64,000 bases of DNA from CAZUUO01 sp964622665 (GCA_964622665.1 CAZUUO010000001.1:1-64000); one strand, 5' to 3'; counted from the first letter of the stretch, positions 7,994 to 16,721 are shown. Numbers and translations are program-made. Notes: generated by a model from the sequence alone, not told the origin.

Positions 7994-8491
7994 TTATTTT
8001 GCTAAGGTACCGATCTTAAATGATGCGAGTTCACTTGCTGGACGAGCTTGAGTATTGTGTTGGCGATCATAAGCAGCTGATGCATCTTTACCACACATCG
8101 ACATAATAGCTTTCTCACCACCGGGGTGCTTTGAAATCCACGCTGTTACATCATACACACTCCCGTTGACGACGGTGTAGCAACTACTTCCTGAATTATG
8201 TTGTTGCACTTCTGCCATGGTGAATGTTTTTACTGTCTTTGTTGTTTCAACGGTAATGTTTGGTTTCACAACACTTCCCGGGTTCACTTCAACGGTGACG
8301 CCAGATTTTGCATCATCATTGTTACCGTCAGCATCTTGTACCACATTCTTTTTTGTATTCGTGACTTGTTGTGATGTTTTGTATGCATCATCATTGTCTC
8401 CATCAGGAGTATTTTTGCTTGAGATTACTGCGTAGCTAATACCAATTACCAAAATCAAACCAATTATTACTGCAATCATTCTATTATTCAT
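7994..8491 (-). CDS. Membrane-anchored cytochrome b5-like haem protein
   Basis: 165 residues: an N-terminal membrane anchor (MIAVIIGLILVIGISYAV), a hydrophilic Asp/Asn-rich linker (about 28-88), then a cytochrome b5-type haem domain (about 89-165). Axial ligands are visible as His122 in HPGG (SKHPGGEKAI) and His145 (DRQHNTQARP); the FTMAEVQQHNS and YTVVNGSVYDVTAWI stretches match the family's first strands. The haem domain should face outside the membrane. First gene of a two-gene unit with the DoxX-like gene. Confidence 0.88.
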   Translation of the reverse strand: MNNRMIAVIIGLILVIGISYAVISSKNTPDGDNDDAYKTSQQVTNTKKNVVQDADGNNDDAKSGVTVEVNPGSVVKPNITVETTKTVKTFTMAEVQQHNSGSSCYTVVNGSVYDVTAWISKHPGGEKAIMSMCGKDASAAYDRQHNTQARPASELASFKIGTLAK

Positions 8492-8558
8492 ATGTTTAAG
8501 TTAACTATGTATATATTACTATAATCCCTCCACTGATAAATTACTTGTTGATAACTAT

Positions 8559-9236
8559 TTATTGCAGCCGTTTAATTTGAACTGCGACAAATTCTTCATT
8601 TGGTTGCTCGTTACCTACCACCAATATTTCATCATCAATTTTTAAATCATACGGCATGCGCGTTACCGGAGTTACTATAATCCGTTCGCGTTCTTCATCA
8701 TGTATTACATAAATATTTCCCTCTTCAAAACTTTCTATAATTCCCGATCGTACCCCATACATTTTTTTCATATGATATGCACGATAAAGAGGACCACCGA
8801 GCGGTAATCGATGTTCGCGAGCCTCTTGCAACATTCCCTCATGAAAGGGAGTTTTCACGAGTAAAAAACTGCCGATGGCGCATAATAAAATAATTCCAGT
8901 TGCGGTATACATGAGTGGACGTTTATATGAAAAGGAGTATCGACGCACGTGTACTTCAAGCAACACCATGAACACTACCGCAATCACAATGAGCATCCAT
9001 GGCGCATTACGCGCAACTAATAACCAACCCAATACCGAGTCCAGCGGAATGCGAGCTATACCATTGTGCATCATGGTAAAAACAGCAAAACTCGTAACAA
9101 ATAGGGTCGCAACAATAAGTCCCACAACACCCGTTATCGCTAGTGCCGCATGCAACACAAAGTACCACTTTGGTTTCATGGCTATTTTTTTCTCCTCAAT
9201 TATTTTTAAAATTTTATTAGTAATTTCTTCGCTCAT
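8559..9236 (-). CDS. Membrane protein paired with ECF sigma factor, probable anti-sigma
   Basis: 225 residues. A short cytoplasmic N-terminus (MSEEITNKILKIIEEKKIAM) precedes three membrane segments (about 25-52, 73-93, 104-126) and a soluble C-terminal domain of about 95 residues (IYVIHDEERERIIVTPV, DDEILVVGNE). Its ATG overlaps the sigma gene's stop by 4 nt (ATGA), the usual sigma/anti-sigma arrangement. It lacks the zinc HxxxCxxC motif of ZAS-type anti-sigma factors, so the role is inferred from position and topology only. Confidence 0.6.
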   Translation of the reverse strand: MSEEITNKILKIIEEKKIAMKPKWYFVLHAALAITGVVGLIVATLFVTSFAVFTMMHNGIARIPLDSVLGWLLVARNAPWMLIVIAVVFMVLLEVHVRRYSFSYKRPLMYTATGIILLCAIGSFLLVKTPFHEGMLQEAREHRLPLGGPLYRAYHMKKMYGVRSGIIESFEEGNIYVIHDEERERIIVTPVTRMPYDLKIDDEILVVGNEQPNEEFVAVQIKRLQ

Positions 9237-9781
9237 ATGTTTTTTCGCGCCATTTCTTTGGCTCTCTTTATTCTCACTCCAACGGTTGCTATCGGGATGT
9301 GGAGCACTTCTGAAATTTCTTTATAATCTAAATCTTGCAAATAATAGAGAATGAGCACTTCACGATACTTCGGTGACAATTTTTCAAGCATACTTTCAAC
9401 TTCTTGCTTGGTTTCTTTTGTTTGTACATATTTATCAGTGGTGTACGGTGAATGTAAATAGGGCGCGATAACATCAAGATCAAACACGTCAAACGACGAA
9501 ATTTTTTCTTTCCCTCTTTTTTGAACTTCATTAATACACTCGTTATGAGCAATACGATACATCCACGGTGAAAATTTTCGTTGTACATCAAATGACCGTA
9601 TATTCACATATGCTTTAATAAAAATGTTCTGCACCACATCTTGCGCCTCATCGGTGGTGCGGAGAAATTTTTGTACATATCTCGTGATTTTTGGTGTATA
9701 TCGTTCAACCAGCGTGCCAAATTTCTGGAATTCACCGTCAATTACTTGTTGTACTAGTTCTTCATCACTCATTACTTCCAT
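9233..9781 (-). CDS. ECF-type RNA polymerase sigma factor
   Basis: Extracytoplasmic-function sigma factor, about 182 residues. Region 2 spans LVERYTPKITRYVQKFL, DEAQDVVQNIFIKAY and FSPWMYRIAHNECI; region 4 has LSPKYREVLILYYLQDLDY and the helix-turn-helix KEISEVLHIPIATVGVRIKRA. I start at MEVMSDEEL (9781), since TATACA ends 8 nt upstream (nearly leaderless transcript); MSDEEL three codons later is the alternative. It should direct a stress or envelope regulon controlled by the overlapping membrane protein. Confidence 0.9.
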   Translation of the reverse strand: MEVMSDEELVQQVIDGEFQKFGTLVERYTPKITRYVQKFLRTTDEAQDVVQNIFIKAYVNIRSFDVQRKFSPWMYRIAHNECINEVQKRGKEKISSFDVFDLDVIAPYLHSPYTTDKYVQTKETKQEVESMLEKLSPKYREVLILYYLQDLDYKEISEVLHIPIATVGVRIKRAKEMARKNI

Positions 9782-9789
9782 ACTGAGTA

Positions 9790-9795
9790 TGTATA
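9790..9795 (-). promoter_or_regulatory. -10 element of the ECF sigma gene
   Basis: GGTATACAT on the minus strand; TATACA ends 8 nt before ATG 9781. No good -35 for the housekeeping sigma is seen at 16-18 nt; autoregulation by the ECF sigma is possible but unproven. Confidence 0.5.
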
Positions 9796-9851
9796 CCACA
9801 CTACAGGTCACTTTATTTCACACTTTTTATTTTTCTTCTAAATTTAGAAAT

Positions 9852-9873
9852 AAAAAAATGAGCCGTGGCTCAT
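9852..9873 (-). terminator. Terminator of gene 9870-10205
   Basis: ATGAGC / GCTCAT around CGTG, followed on the minus strand by seven T. It overlaps the stop codon of the gene. Confidence 0.85.
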
Positions 9874-10205
9874 CGTTGTGAAGTAGTATGTGTCACTTCT
9901 ACACAGGTTTCAACAAATGTTGCATGTTGTATTTCTCCCTCATCACCAAACCGGAGTCTCAACGTTACGTATTGTGAAAGCGTTGTTTTGATTTGGTTCC
10001 CCAAACAATCTCGCAATTCATTGAAACACCAGATATGGTTATTAGAATCAATGATAATATACAGATCTTTTTGTTCCCCAATCACTACTGCAACATGTCT
10101 CACTTCAATTTCTTTTGTTCTCCCTTGAATTCCCAAATTCCTTCTTTCATATAATTCTTCTGGTGTTTCCCTCATCCACGATTGATATCCTTCACGGTAT
10201 TCCAT
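9870..10205 (-). CDS. Unknown protein of 111 residues with strong Shine-Dalgarno
   Basis: Start MEYREGYQSWM (10205) selected by GGAGGAAG 4 nt upstream. The protein has no membrane segment; a predicted mostly beta core (RHVAVVIGEQKDLYIIIDSN, TLSQYVTLRLRFGDEGEI) and single cysteines. No family recognised. It has its own promoter and terminator and is divergent from greA, again the solitary-unit layout. Confidence 0.7.
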   Translation of the reverse strand: MEYREGYQSWMRETPEELYERRNLGIQGRTKEIEVRHVAVVIGEQKDLYIIIDSNNHIWCFNELRDCLGNQIKTTLSQYVTLRLRFGDEGEIQHATFVETCVEVTHTTSQR

Positions 10206-10238
10206 CACTTCCTCCCTCACTGAAGCTGGCCTCAATCT

Positions 10239-10267
10239 ACTCTATTTCCCCAATTTGAGCAATACAA
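10239..10267 (-). promoter_or_regulatory. Promoter of gene 9870-10205
   Basis: TTGTAT (10262-10267), 17-nt spacer, TAGAGT (10239-10244) on the minus strand; leader of about 27 nt. Confidence 0.7.
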
Positions 10268-10282
10268 CCACTCTGCATCCAG

Positions 10283-10311
10283 ATGACAAATCACCATTAC
10301 CCCGTTATACT
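10283..10311 (+). promoter_or_regulatory. Promoter of greA
   Basis: ATGACA (10283-10288), 17-nt spacer, TATACT (10306-10311). The -10 ends 8 nt before ATG 10320, so the greA mRNA should be essentially leaderless. Confidence 0.75.
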
Positions 10312-10319
10312 TGCTATAT

Positions 10320-10817
10320 ATGCGTCTCCCTACTCGAAAACCAGGAAAATACAGCAACATTGTCCCTGATACATTTATTACTGCTGATAAACTGAAGGAA
10401 CTCCAACAAAAACTTGCCCATCTTAAACAACAACACATGCCCGCCGCCAATGAAGTTTCGCGCTTAGCAGAACTTGGTGATTTTTCAGAAAATGCAGAAT
10501 ATCAAATGGCAAAAGCTCGTTTGCGTAGTATTTTATTCTCGATGTCAAAATTGGAACACCAAATCCAAAATGCCCAAGTACTCCCTGTTTCTACTGACCA
10601 TTCGTTTGTATCACTGGGATCAACCGTTACAGTACTTGTTGACGGCGTTTCCAAAACATTTCAGATATTAAGCAGTAATGAAACCGATCCTTCTCACAAT
10701 ATTATCTCCCATCATTCCCCTCTTGGCAGTGCATTACTGGGCCACAAACTTGGCGAGACTGTCACTATTCCTGTCAAAGGGGTCAATGTTGGGTATACGA
10801 TTACAAAGATTGCATAA
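10320..10817 (+). CDS. greA: Transcript cleavage factor GreA/GreB family
   Basis: Binds the RNA polymerase secondary channel and stimulates cleavage of backtracked transcripts. 165 residues from MRLPTRKPGKYS. The N-terminal coiled coil carries the acidic tip LAELGDFSENAEYQMAKARL (Gre signature with Asp and Glu), and the C-terminal FKBP-like domain ends LGHKLGETVTIPVKGVNVGYTITKI. The start is fixed by the -10 box 8 nt upstream; the ATG three codons earlier would lie inside the promoter. Confidence 0.92.
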   Translation: MRLPTRKPGKYSNIVPDTFITADKLKELQQKLAHLKQQHMPAANEVSRLAELGDFSENAEYQMAKARLRSILFSMSKLEHQIQNAQVLPVSTDHSFVSLGSTVTVLVDGVSKTFQILSSNETDPSHNIISHHSPLGSALLGHKLGETVTIPVKGVNVGYTITKIA

Positions 10818-10828
10818 GAGGTGTCGGG

Positions 10829-10857
10829 TTGTAAAACTCATCAAAATCAGGTATACT
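10829..10857 (+). promoter_or_regulatory. Promoter of the ABC-F gene
   Basis: TTGTAA (10829-10834), 17-nt spacer, TATACT (10852-10857). It lies directly on the first in-frame ATG (10859), which argues for the later start at 10883. Confidence 0.75.
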
Positions 10858-10882
10858 CATGCCAACTACTAGCAGAATTCCT

Positions 10883-12376
10883 ATGGCTAATAACAGCGTA
10901 CAAATTCGTTTCGACAATGTCTCATTTGCTTACAACGAAGATCATCCTATTTTAGAGGATGCTTCTTTTTCAGTTCGTGAGAATGCAAAAATCACAATCA
11001 TGGGACAAAATGGTGCCGGAAAAAGTACTATCTTTAAGTTAATTTTAGGTGCACAGGAAAATCCACCGGAGGATGCATTGAAACCTCAACAAGGCAGTGT
11101 CCACATCCACAACAACGCATCAATTGCGATTGCGCGCCAAGTTATGCCGAAAGCATGTGAAAGCATGACCATTTTGGAATATTTTGAAACAGCGTTTACT
11201 GAAAAAAAGTACAATATTGAAAAGTTAATCGCCGATGTGTTGATGGTTGTAAACTTGGAAGTGCCGCTTGATCGAAAAGTTGGCGCATTGTCAGGTGGTC
11301 AGCAAGCTCGTATTTTGCTCGCACACGCACTCATTCAAAAACCTGACATTTTATTACTTGATGAGCCGACCAACAATCTCGATACTGATGGTATCAACAA
11401 CCTCACCATGTTTTTGATCATGTATGAAAAAACGGTGATGGTTATTTCTCATGATGCAGGATTTTTAAATTCATTTACTGACGGCGTGTTACAACTCGAT
11501 GTCCGCACCCAAAAAGTTGAACAATACGTTGGAAACTATAATGATGTGGTGGAACAAATCGCTGCACAAATTGAACGTGAAGAAAAGAAAAATGCACAGT
11601 TGCGCCGCAATATTCTTGATCGTAAAGAGAAGGTAAACTTCTTTGCTAATAAAGGTGGTAAAATGCGCAAACTCGCATCGAAGTTGAAAGATGAAATTGA
11701 AGAAGATGAAGAAAACATGGTGGAAGTGAAACAAGATGATCGCACTATTCGCCACTTCACTATTCCCGCACAACACACGACAGCAGCTGTTGTCACCTTT
11801 ACTGAAGTTAGCGTGATTAGTAACGGGGAAAAGTTGCAAGTTCCCGTGGACATGAATATTTGGAAACGTGATCGCGTGTTGATTACGGGACCAAATGGTA
11901 TTGGAAAAAGTACGTTACTGAAAGCGCTCGCTGACAAAACGAGTGCTGGTGCCATGATTGCACCAGATGTCGTCGTTGGATATTACCGACAAGATTTTTC
12001 AGGATTGAAATATGATCAAACGGTTTTTGATTCTCTTCTTGAAGTGTCTCAAAGTACCGATCCTAAAGATATTTATGGAACAGCAGGACATTTCCTCCTC
12101 TCTTCTAAATTATTACAAAACACTGTCGCATCATTATCAGAAGGACAGAAAGGTTTGTTATGTTACGCACGGTTTGTGTTGCAACGCCCCGGCCTTTTAA
12201 TTCTTGATGAGCCGACTAACCACATTAACTTCCGTCATTTGCCTATTATCGCTGAAGCTATCAATAACTTTGAAGGTGCCGTGATTCTCGTATCGCATAT
12301 GGAAGAGTTTGTAAACCAAATTTCTATCACCCAAACCCTTGATTTAGCTCACCTCTTAAAGAAGGCTAAAAAATAA
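10883..12376 (+). CDS. ABC-F family ATPase (ribosome-associated type)
   Basis: Soluble protein of 497 residues with two ABC domains and no membrane segment, as in the EttA/Uup/Abc-F group that act on the ribosomal E site. Domain 1: GQNGAGKST, LSGGQQARILLAHAL, ILLLDEPTNNLD. A linker of about 70 residues rich in Glu/Lys (REEKKNAQLRRNILDRKEK) follows. Domain 2: GPNGIGKST, a degenerate signature LSEGQKGLLCYARF, and ILDEPTNHIN where the usual LD is IN. Start MANNSVQIRF (10883) is used because the promoter's -10 abuts the earlier ATG. No Shine-Dalgarno. Subfamily cannot be fixed by eye. Confidence 0.9.
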   Translation: MANNSVQIRFDNVSFAYNEDHPILEDASFSVRENAKITIMGQNGAGKSTIFKLILGAQENPPEDALKPQQGSVHIHNNASIAIARQVMPKACESMTILEYFETAFTEKKYNIEKLIADVLMVVNLEVPLDRKVGALSGGQQARILLAHALIQKPDILLLDEPTNNLDTDGINNLTMFLIMYEKTVMVISHDAGFLNSFTDGVLQLDVRTQKVEQYVGNYNDVVEQIAAQIEREEKKNAQLRRNILDRKEKVNFFANKGGKMRKLASKLKDEIEEDEENMVEVKQDDRTIRHFTIPAQHTTAAVVTFTEVSVISNGEKLQVPVDMNIWKRDRVLITGPNGIGKSTLLKALADKTSAGAMIAPDVVVGYYRQDFSGLKYDQTVFDSLLEVSQSTDPKDIYGTAGHFLLSSKLLQNTVASLSEGQKGLLCYARFVLQRPGLLILDEPTNHINFRHLPIIAEAINNFEGAVILVSHMEEFVNQISITQTLDLAHLLKKAKK

Positions 12377-12380
12377 ATAA

Positions 12381-12405
12381 AAAACCACCGGATCTCGGTG
12401 GTTTT
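12381..12405. terminator. Bidirectional terminator
   Basis: Perfect 10-bp stem AAAACCACCG / CGGTGGTTTT, 5-nt loop, T-runs on both strands. Serves ABC-F on plus and the M29-like gene on minus. Confidence 0.92.
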
Positions 12406-12417
12406 TTATTTTGTGAT

Positions 12418-13422
12418 TTATACTACCGTAAATGCACCATCTCGATAAATCACCTCGTCATCAACGGTTATAGTTTCAATATCAATAAATACATCCACGT
12501 GATAGCGGCCGGTTTTTCTGTTTAATCCTGGTTTTGGATAAATAGCGTGTTTAGCTCCCAACGATAAATGTAATCCCAGTTGTCGTTCAAATGCGGTAAT
12601 ATCATTCACCACCATTTCTTTTCCTAATGCTTTATTTAAACCTAATCCAAACTCGCGAACCAACACTTCTTCATCCTCAGCAATCATTTTCAAAATATCT
12701 TGAAATTCTTGTGGTGCATCAGGTGCGGTTAATACTCCATCAGTTACCAATGCAGTAAATGGTGTTACAATGCGCATTTTGTGATCCTTACCTGCGTATG
12801 CAAAAATTTTCACCGCACCATTCACTTTAGTTAAATCTTTACTTTCGGTAAACACTTCACCAATTGGAAATGTTCCTCCTACATTTTTCATTCCCGTATA
12901 ATCTCCAATATTCAACTTGGAACTTTCCATGCCTACGGGGTATATCAACTCTGTTCCCTCACATACAACACTTACTTTTTCACAAGCATCAAGACGTTGT
13001 TTGAGTGCTGCACCTAAAGGTCGATAAAATTGTGCATCATAATATAACGCGTTCACATAGGTTTCAAACTGTGACTCATCGATGCGTGCCAAATGAATGT
13101 GTTCGATAGTTTTCAATCCTCGTTCAAACAACTCAATACGAAAACGAAATTCATTCAAACGAAAGTTGGTTGATTGTAATAACACAACCAAATCTCCACG
13201 ATTGAGGGTATTTATTTTTTCACGGACACTTTCCACCGTCACTGAGCGGAAATCAATAAATTCAGCTTCGGGAATTGCTTGTTTATATCCTTCCAAAATA
13301 AGCGCCGTTAATGGTGCTTCGGTATCATAAATCACAACCGCTTTCTCAGTTGGTTGTAAATTGATAGCCGTGTATACGGTATCATGTAAATTTTTTGCTG
13401 CTACTTCAATAATAGATTGCAT
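12418..13422 (-). CDS. M29-like aminopeptidase family protein
   Basis: 334 residues resembling thermophilic metallo-aminopeptidases of family M29 and their relatives. The N-terminal half is an alpha/beta domain (KAVVIYDTEAPLTALILEGYK). The C-terminal half shows the family pattern: GGTFPIGEVFTE, then EFGLGLNKALG, HLSLGAKHAIYPK and YHVDVFIDIETI, where Glu and His/Asp residues would bind the metal pair. A TACGAT box ends 9 nt before the ATG. Last gene before a strong terminator, downstream of engB. Confidence 0.7.
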   Translation of the reverse strand: MQSIIEVAAKNLHDTVYTAINLQPTEKAVVIYDTEAPLTALILEGYKQAIPEAEFIDFRSVTVESVREKINTLNRGDLVVLLQSTNFRLNEFRFRIELFERGLKTIEHIHLARIDESQFETYVNALYYDAQFYRPLGAALKQRLDACEKVSVVCEGTELIYPVGMESSKLNIGDYTGMKNVGGTFPIGEVFTESKDLTKVNGAVKIFAYAGKDHKMRIVTPFTALVTDGVLTAPDAPQEFQDILKMIAEDEEVLVREFGLGLNKALGKEMVVNDITAFERQLGLHLSLGAKHAIYPKPGLNRKTGRYHVDVFIDIETITVDDEVIYRDGAFTVV

Positions 13423-13466
13423 AGGAGCTGTATCGTATCACATTTCGTGATTTTGCCTAGTCCTTC

Positions 13467-14039
13467 CTAATTAAATATAATTTCGTGACCAAATTCTGCC
13501 ACGCCAATATTCTTAATAATCGCGCAGGGAAATACCGGTGTTCCAGAGAATGTTTTTCGAATTGCGGCAATTTTTGCTTCCAATTCTGATTTTTTTATTT
13601 TATCAATTTTATTTGCCACAACGACAATATTTTTCTGGTTGTCTTGTAGAGCGGTAAACATTTCCATGTCATCTTTAGTTGGGCCAACATTTGCATCAAT
13701 AATCATGACCACTCGTTTAATCGCGCATTCACTTTCAAATAAATACCAATCAATTAACTCTTGAATTTCTTCCTTACGATCTTTACCCACCCGCGCAAAT
13801 CCATAGCCAGGAATATCCATGAGATACCAAGAATTATTAATCAAAAACATGTTTATCTGTTGGGTACGACCCGGTGTATTACTGACGCGAGCCAAAGCCC
13901 CGTTTTTCGTAAACGCGTTTACCAAGCTTGATTTCCCCACATTTGAACGCCCAATAAAGACAACTTGTGGTTTGCCGTCATACAATATAGGGTCATCCCC
14001 TACAATTCCTTTGATAAATGTTGCCGTCGTAATTTTCAT
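13467..14039 (-). CDS. engB: Ribosome biogenesis GTPase EngB/YsxC
   Basis: Essential GTPase for 50S subunit assembly, 190 residues (usual 180-210). G1 GRSNVGKS, switch I region NTPGRTQQINMF, G3 DIPGYGFA, G4 NKIDK. The G5 position reads PCAIIKNIGV rather than the common SA(K). A -10-like TATGAT lies 11 nt upstream of the ATG. Lies between the methyltransferase and M29-like genes on the same strand. Confidence 0.93.
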   Translation of the reverse strand: MKITTATFIKGIVGDDPILYDGKPQVVFIGRSNVGKSSLVNAFTKNGALARVSNTPGRTQQINMFLINNSWYLMDIPGYGFARVGKDRKEEIQELIDWYLFESECAIKRVVMIIDANVGPTKDDMEMFTALQDNQKNIVVVANKIDKIKKSELEAKIAAIRKTFSGTPVFPCAIIKNIGVAEFGHEIIFN

Positions 14040-14081
14040 AGATTTACCCTATCATAGTTTTTCGTATAACTAAAGGATCGG

Positions 14082-14765
14082 CTATTTTTTTCGCAATACC
14101 CACATTTTTGTGTATGAAAAAAATCTATTTCTTGGCAACCAGGAATATAGCCATTTTGGACGAATCCCCGGAATCCATACTCGTCCATATTCCACCGCTA
14201 TTTCATCAAACAAAGCACGAACCGTTTTTGTATAAACAGAATCTAACATAAATGAGATGTGGTTATTTTTTTCGTGATACGATAGCAATCCCCCATTAAC
14301 CACAAAATTAATTTTATCAAAAATCGAATTACCGCTGGGTATTGCCACCACACACAACCCTCCTTTTTTAAGAACACGACAACATTCACGAAAAAAATGA
14401 AATGGATTTTCAAGATGTTCTACGACATATACCGCGGTCACCACATCAAAACTTCCATCATCAAATGGGAACTTCTCTTTATTTACATCACAAATCTTTA
14501 AATTCGTTGTAGCAGTGTCTACCCGATAATCATCGATATCAACACCCCACAGATTATCTTTTACATAACCTGCTTCTTGTGCAAGATGAAACAGGTTCCC
14601 TGTTGAACAACCTACATCAAGGAGAGTTGCTGACTTGCTTGCCTGTTGCTCCAATATTTTTTGAATCTCACCACTCTCTATAAAATCCGGAATTTTTCCC
14701 ATCACTTTTTTTATTCCTGATTTATTATTATTGATTTCTTCCCCGGTAAAATATTGCACTCCCAT
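14082..14765 (-). CDS. Class I SAM-dependent methyltransferase
   Basis: 227 residues of the Methyltransf_11/UbiE-like fold: motif I LLDVGCSTGNLFHLA, acidic end of strand 2 WGVDIDDYR, FPFDDGSFDVVTAVYVVEHL (motif III with the HLENP that follows), CRVLKKGGLCVVAIPSG. The C-terminal half has a GRVWIPGIRPKW segment. Substrate unknown; such enzymes near glycan genes often act on lipids or sugars, but there is no such context here. Own near-leaderless promoter. Confidence 0.85.
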   Translation of the reverse strand: MGVQYFTGEEINNNKSGIKKVMGKIPDFIESGEIQKILEQQASKSATLLDVGCSTGNLFHLAQEAGYVKDNLWGVDIDDYRVDTATTNLKICDVNKEKFPFDDGSFDVVTAVYVVEHLENPFHFFRECCRVLKKGGLCVVAIPSGNSIFDKINFVVNGGLLSYHEKNNHISFMLDSVYTKTVRALFDEIAVEYGRVWIPGIRPKWLYSWLPRNRFFSYTKMWVLRKK

Positions 14766-14774
14766 ATAATGACT

Positions 14775-14802
14775 ATCATATTCTCAAAAAAAATAATGAC
14801 AA
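14775..14802 (-). promoter_or_regulatory. Promoter of the methyltransferase gene
   Basis: TTGTCA (14797-14802), 16-nt spacer, TATGAT (14775-14780) on the minus strand; -10 ends 9 nt before ATG 14765. Confidence 0.7.
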
Positions 14803-14810
14803 GGGATACT

Positions 14811-16634
14811 TTACCTATTGAGCACATCACATAATTTACCTTCCCCCACCAGAAATAACTCATCACGAGCACGAGTTAATGCCACATAGAGCAAATCTTG
14901 GTTGATTTTTTTCTTTTGTATGCGGTGTTCTTCAGATAATGATGCCGACACCTCAAACATATCGCGAGTAATTCCCACCACACAGACGATATCAAACTCA
15001 ACACCCTGCGATTCTACCATCGTCATGACATGTACATTCTCCTGTTCTGCAAATATTTTTTTATATTCGGTAAGATCGTTTTGTTCTTTTGCAATGATTG
15101 CAATCTGTTGTCCAGCGTGATCACTCGCAATCTTTTCTACTATTTTTTGTTGGTCCGCAACAGAACCTACCACCTCCATTACCGGATTTCCCGTTTTTAC
15201 ACCGTGTGGAATACTCACCTCATATCCCAATGATTGAATATATTCCAAAATTTCTTTGGTATTGCGATATACTTTTTGCAATACTACCTGTCGATCCTCA
15301 GGAATTATTTCATTAATTTGTTCCCAATCACGCAACGTGCCGATATAAATTTGTTGCGCTTTGTCCCCCACATACACCATGGAATTGTTTTCTTTGTGTA
15401 TACAGTTTCGGATGAGTTGTAATTGTGCGGGAAGATAATTTTGAAATTCATCAACGAGAATCAACGAATACTCAATAGGAAATTTTTTCATCTTTCGTTC
15501 AAACTCTCCATTTTTCTTGGGCACGATATATGATTCGGTGCGATGTAATTTTCCAAATCGCGCTTTCAATGCAGACAACAACAAGGTGACATCATATCTG
15601 TCGAGGATTTTTTGTTTTTTCTGTTCCTTCCATACGCGTAACAACTCAGGCGCAAAATATTCTGTGTAGATTTTTTCAAGGGTGTTCCATGGATTTACTC
15701 CAATCACTACTTCCACGCCCTTTTCCACCACTTCCAATTTTTTCCACGCATAACTATCATGCAAAGTTCCCGCACCATAACTATTCACCACAGAAACATC
15801 ATCACCAAATTCCAAAATTTCTTTTGCCCAATCACCAAACGTACTAATCGTCACATCGGTAATTCCTAACTCTGGCAACACATGAGAAAAATATGCTTTC
15901 GTACCAAGATCTTGTACAAGTACCAACACCGAACTTCCTCTAAATTTTTCTGCCGTGTCAGGAGATTGCGCGAGATATGCTATGCGGTGGAGCGCCAGCG
16001 TTGTCTTTCCTGAACCCGCAGGACCCGTAATAACAAACGGTCCTTTGTACGAAACCCGTACCACTTGATCTTGTGCTTTTTCCATTTGTGCAACAATTTC
16101 AGGTAACACAAATCCTTGTTTTCTTGTGGTAAAATGTTCCTGATGTATAAGTTCTCGGGGTGTATCAGTATTTTCGGTTGCAAAAAATACCAAGTTACCT
16201 TCCACGATCATGTACTGATCTTTACGCAACAAGGTTCCTCGTTGTATAGTTCCATCATTTTTTTGGTATGAAAATTTTCCCGGACTTTCAAACCGAATTG
16301 AAGCCGCCGGTGCCACCCACCAATATATTGATTTCTCGGTAAACGGAAATTTGGCAAAGTACATTGTCTCGAGTCCCTTACCTTCCAACTCCACATCACA
16401 GCGCACAAAATAAGGTGCAGGCAACAATGCCGCCAATTCATCAAGACGTTTTTGGTTATAGATTGTGAGCGTCCGTTGAACCATTTGATCTGCAAAAGCC
16501 AACTTCCACATTTCATGACTTCCTGATGCTAGTTTTTTCTCTGTAGCAACCAATGCTTCACCCAGTGCCACCGTCGTGTCAGCAAGATGTGTTTGTACTT
16601 CTTCCAACAATTGTTTTTTATGTGAGGCATCCAT
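14811..16634 (-). CDS. helD: HelD-like superfamily 1 ATPase
   Basis: 607 residues of the UvrD/RecB superfamily, closest in layout to HelD, the motor that strips stalled RNA polymerase from DNA. The N-terminal coiled coil (about 1-60) and the PYFVRCDVELEG / YWWVAPAASIRFES segment match the HelD N-terminal region (PYFGRID, WRAP). Motor motifs: Walker A ITGPAGSGKTTLALHR, Walker B LVDEFQNYLPAQ, QKVYRNTKEI, VESQGVEFDIVCVVG, and LYVALTRARDELFLVG. It is shorter than Firmicutes HelD (about 770). A hairpin terminator and a 24-codon frame lie just upstream, so expression may depend on attenuation. Confidence 0.8.
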   Translation of the reverse strand: MDASHKKQLLEEVQTHLADTTVALGEALVATEKKLASGSHEMWKLAFADQMVQRTLTIYNQKRLDELAALLPAPYFVRCDVELEGKGLETMYFAKFPFTEKSIYWWVAPAASIRFESPGKFSYQKNDGTIQRGTLLRKDQYMIVEGNLVFFATENTDTPRELIHQEHFTTRKQGFVLPEIVAQMEKAQDQVVRVSYKGPFVITGPAGSGKTTLALHRIAYLAQSPDTAEKFRGSSVLVLVQDLGTKAYFSHVLPELGITDVTISTFGDWAKEILEFGDDVSVVNSYGAGTLHDSYAWKKLEVVEKGVEVVIGVNPWNTLEKIYTEYFAPELLRVWKEQKKQKILDRYDVTLLLSALKARFGKLHRTESYIVPKKNGEFERKMKKFPIEYSLILVDEFQNYLPAQLQLIRNCIHKENNSMVYVGDKAQQIYIGTLRDWEQINEIIPEDRQVVLQKVYRNTKEILEYIQSLGYEVSIPHGVKTGNPVMEVVGSVADQQKIVEKIASDHAGQQIAIIAKEQNDLTEYKKIFAEQENVHVMTMVESQGVEFDIVCVVGITRDMFEVSASLSEEHRIQKKKINQDLLYVALTRARDELFLVGEGKLCDVLNR

Positions 16635-16646
16635 ACCGTATGTCGA

Positions 16647-16721
16647 TTAAAAAACCGCCATTACGGCGGTATTCTTGCGATTGTAACTAATGGTAGCGTG
16701 ATTCTTTTTCAGTAGTACCAT
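16647..16721 (-). CDS. Possible 24-residue leader peptide overlapping a terminator upstream of helD
   Basis: A short frame MVLLKKNHATISYNRKNTAV ending AVF-stop. Its ATG lies 9 nt after TATTAT of a TTGTAA-N17-TATTAT promoter, the same distance as at the window's leaderless genes. Its last seven codons encode the terminator hairpin, and the stop codon TAA is the end of the T-run; helD starts 12 nt later. This arrangement fits a translated leader whose ribosome blocks the terminator. Not a recognised family; coding status is inferred. Confidence 0.5.
   Translation of the reverse strand: MVLLKKNHATISYNRKNTAVMAVF
16648..16670 (-). terminator. Terminator/attenuator before helD
   Basis: ACCGCC / GGCGGT with a 5-nt loop and TTTTTT on the minus strand, located between the promoter at 16731-16759 and helD ATG 16634. 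No gene other than the 24-codon frame lies upstream for it to end. Confidence 0.8.

Noticed and set aside
10859..10882. Earlier start for the ABC-F protein (MPTTSRIP)
   Set aside because: That ATG is 1 nt after the TATACT box and would lie upstream of the expected transcript start.
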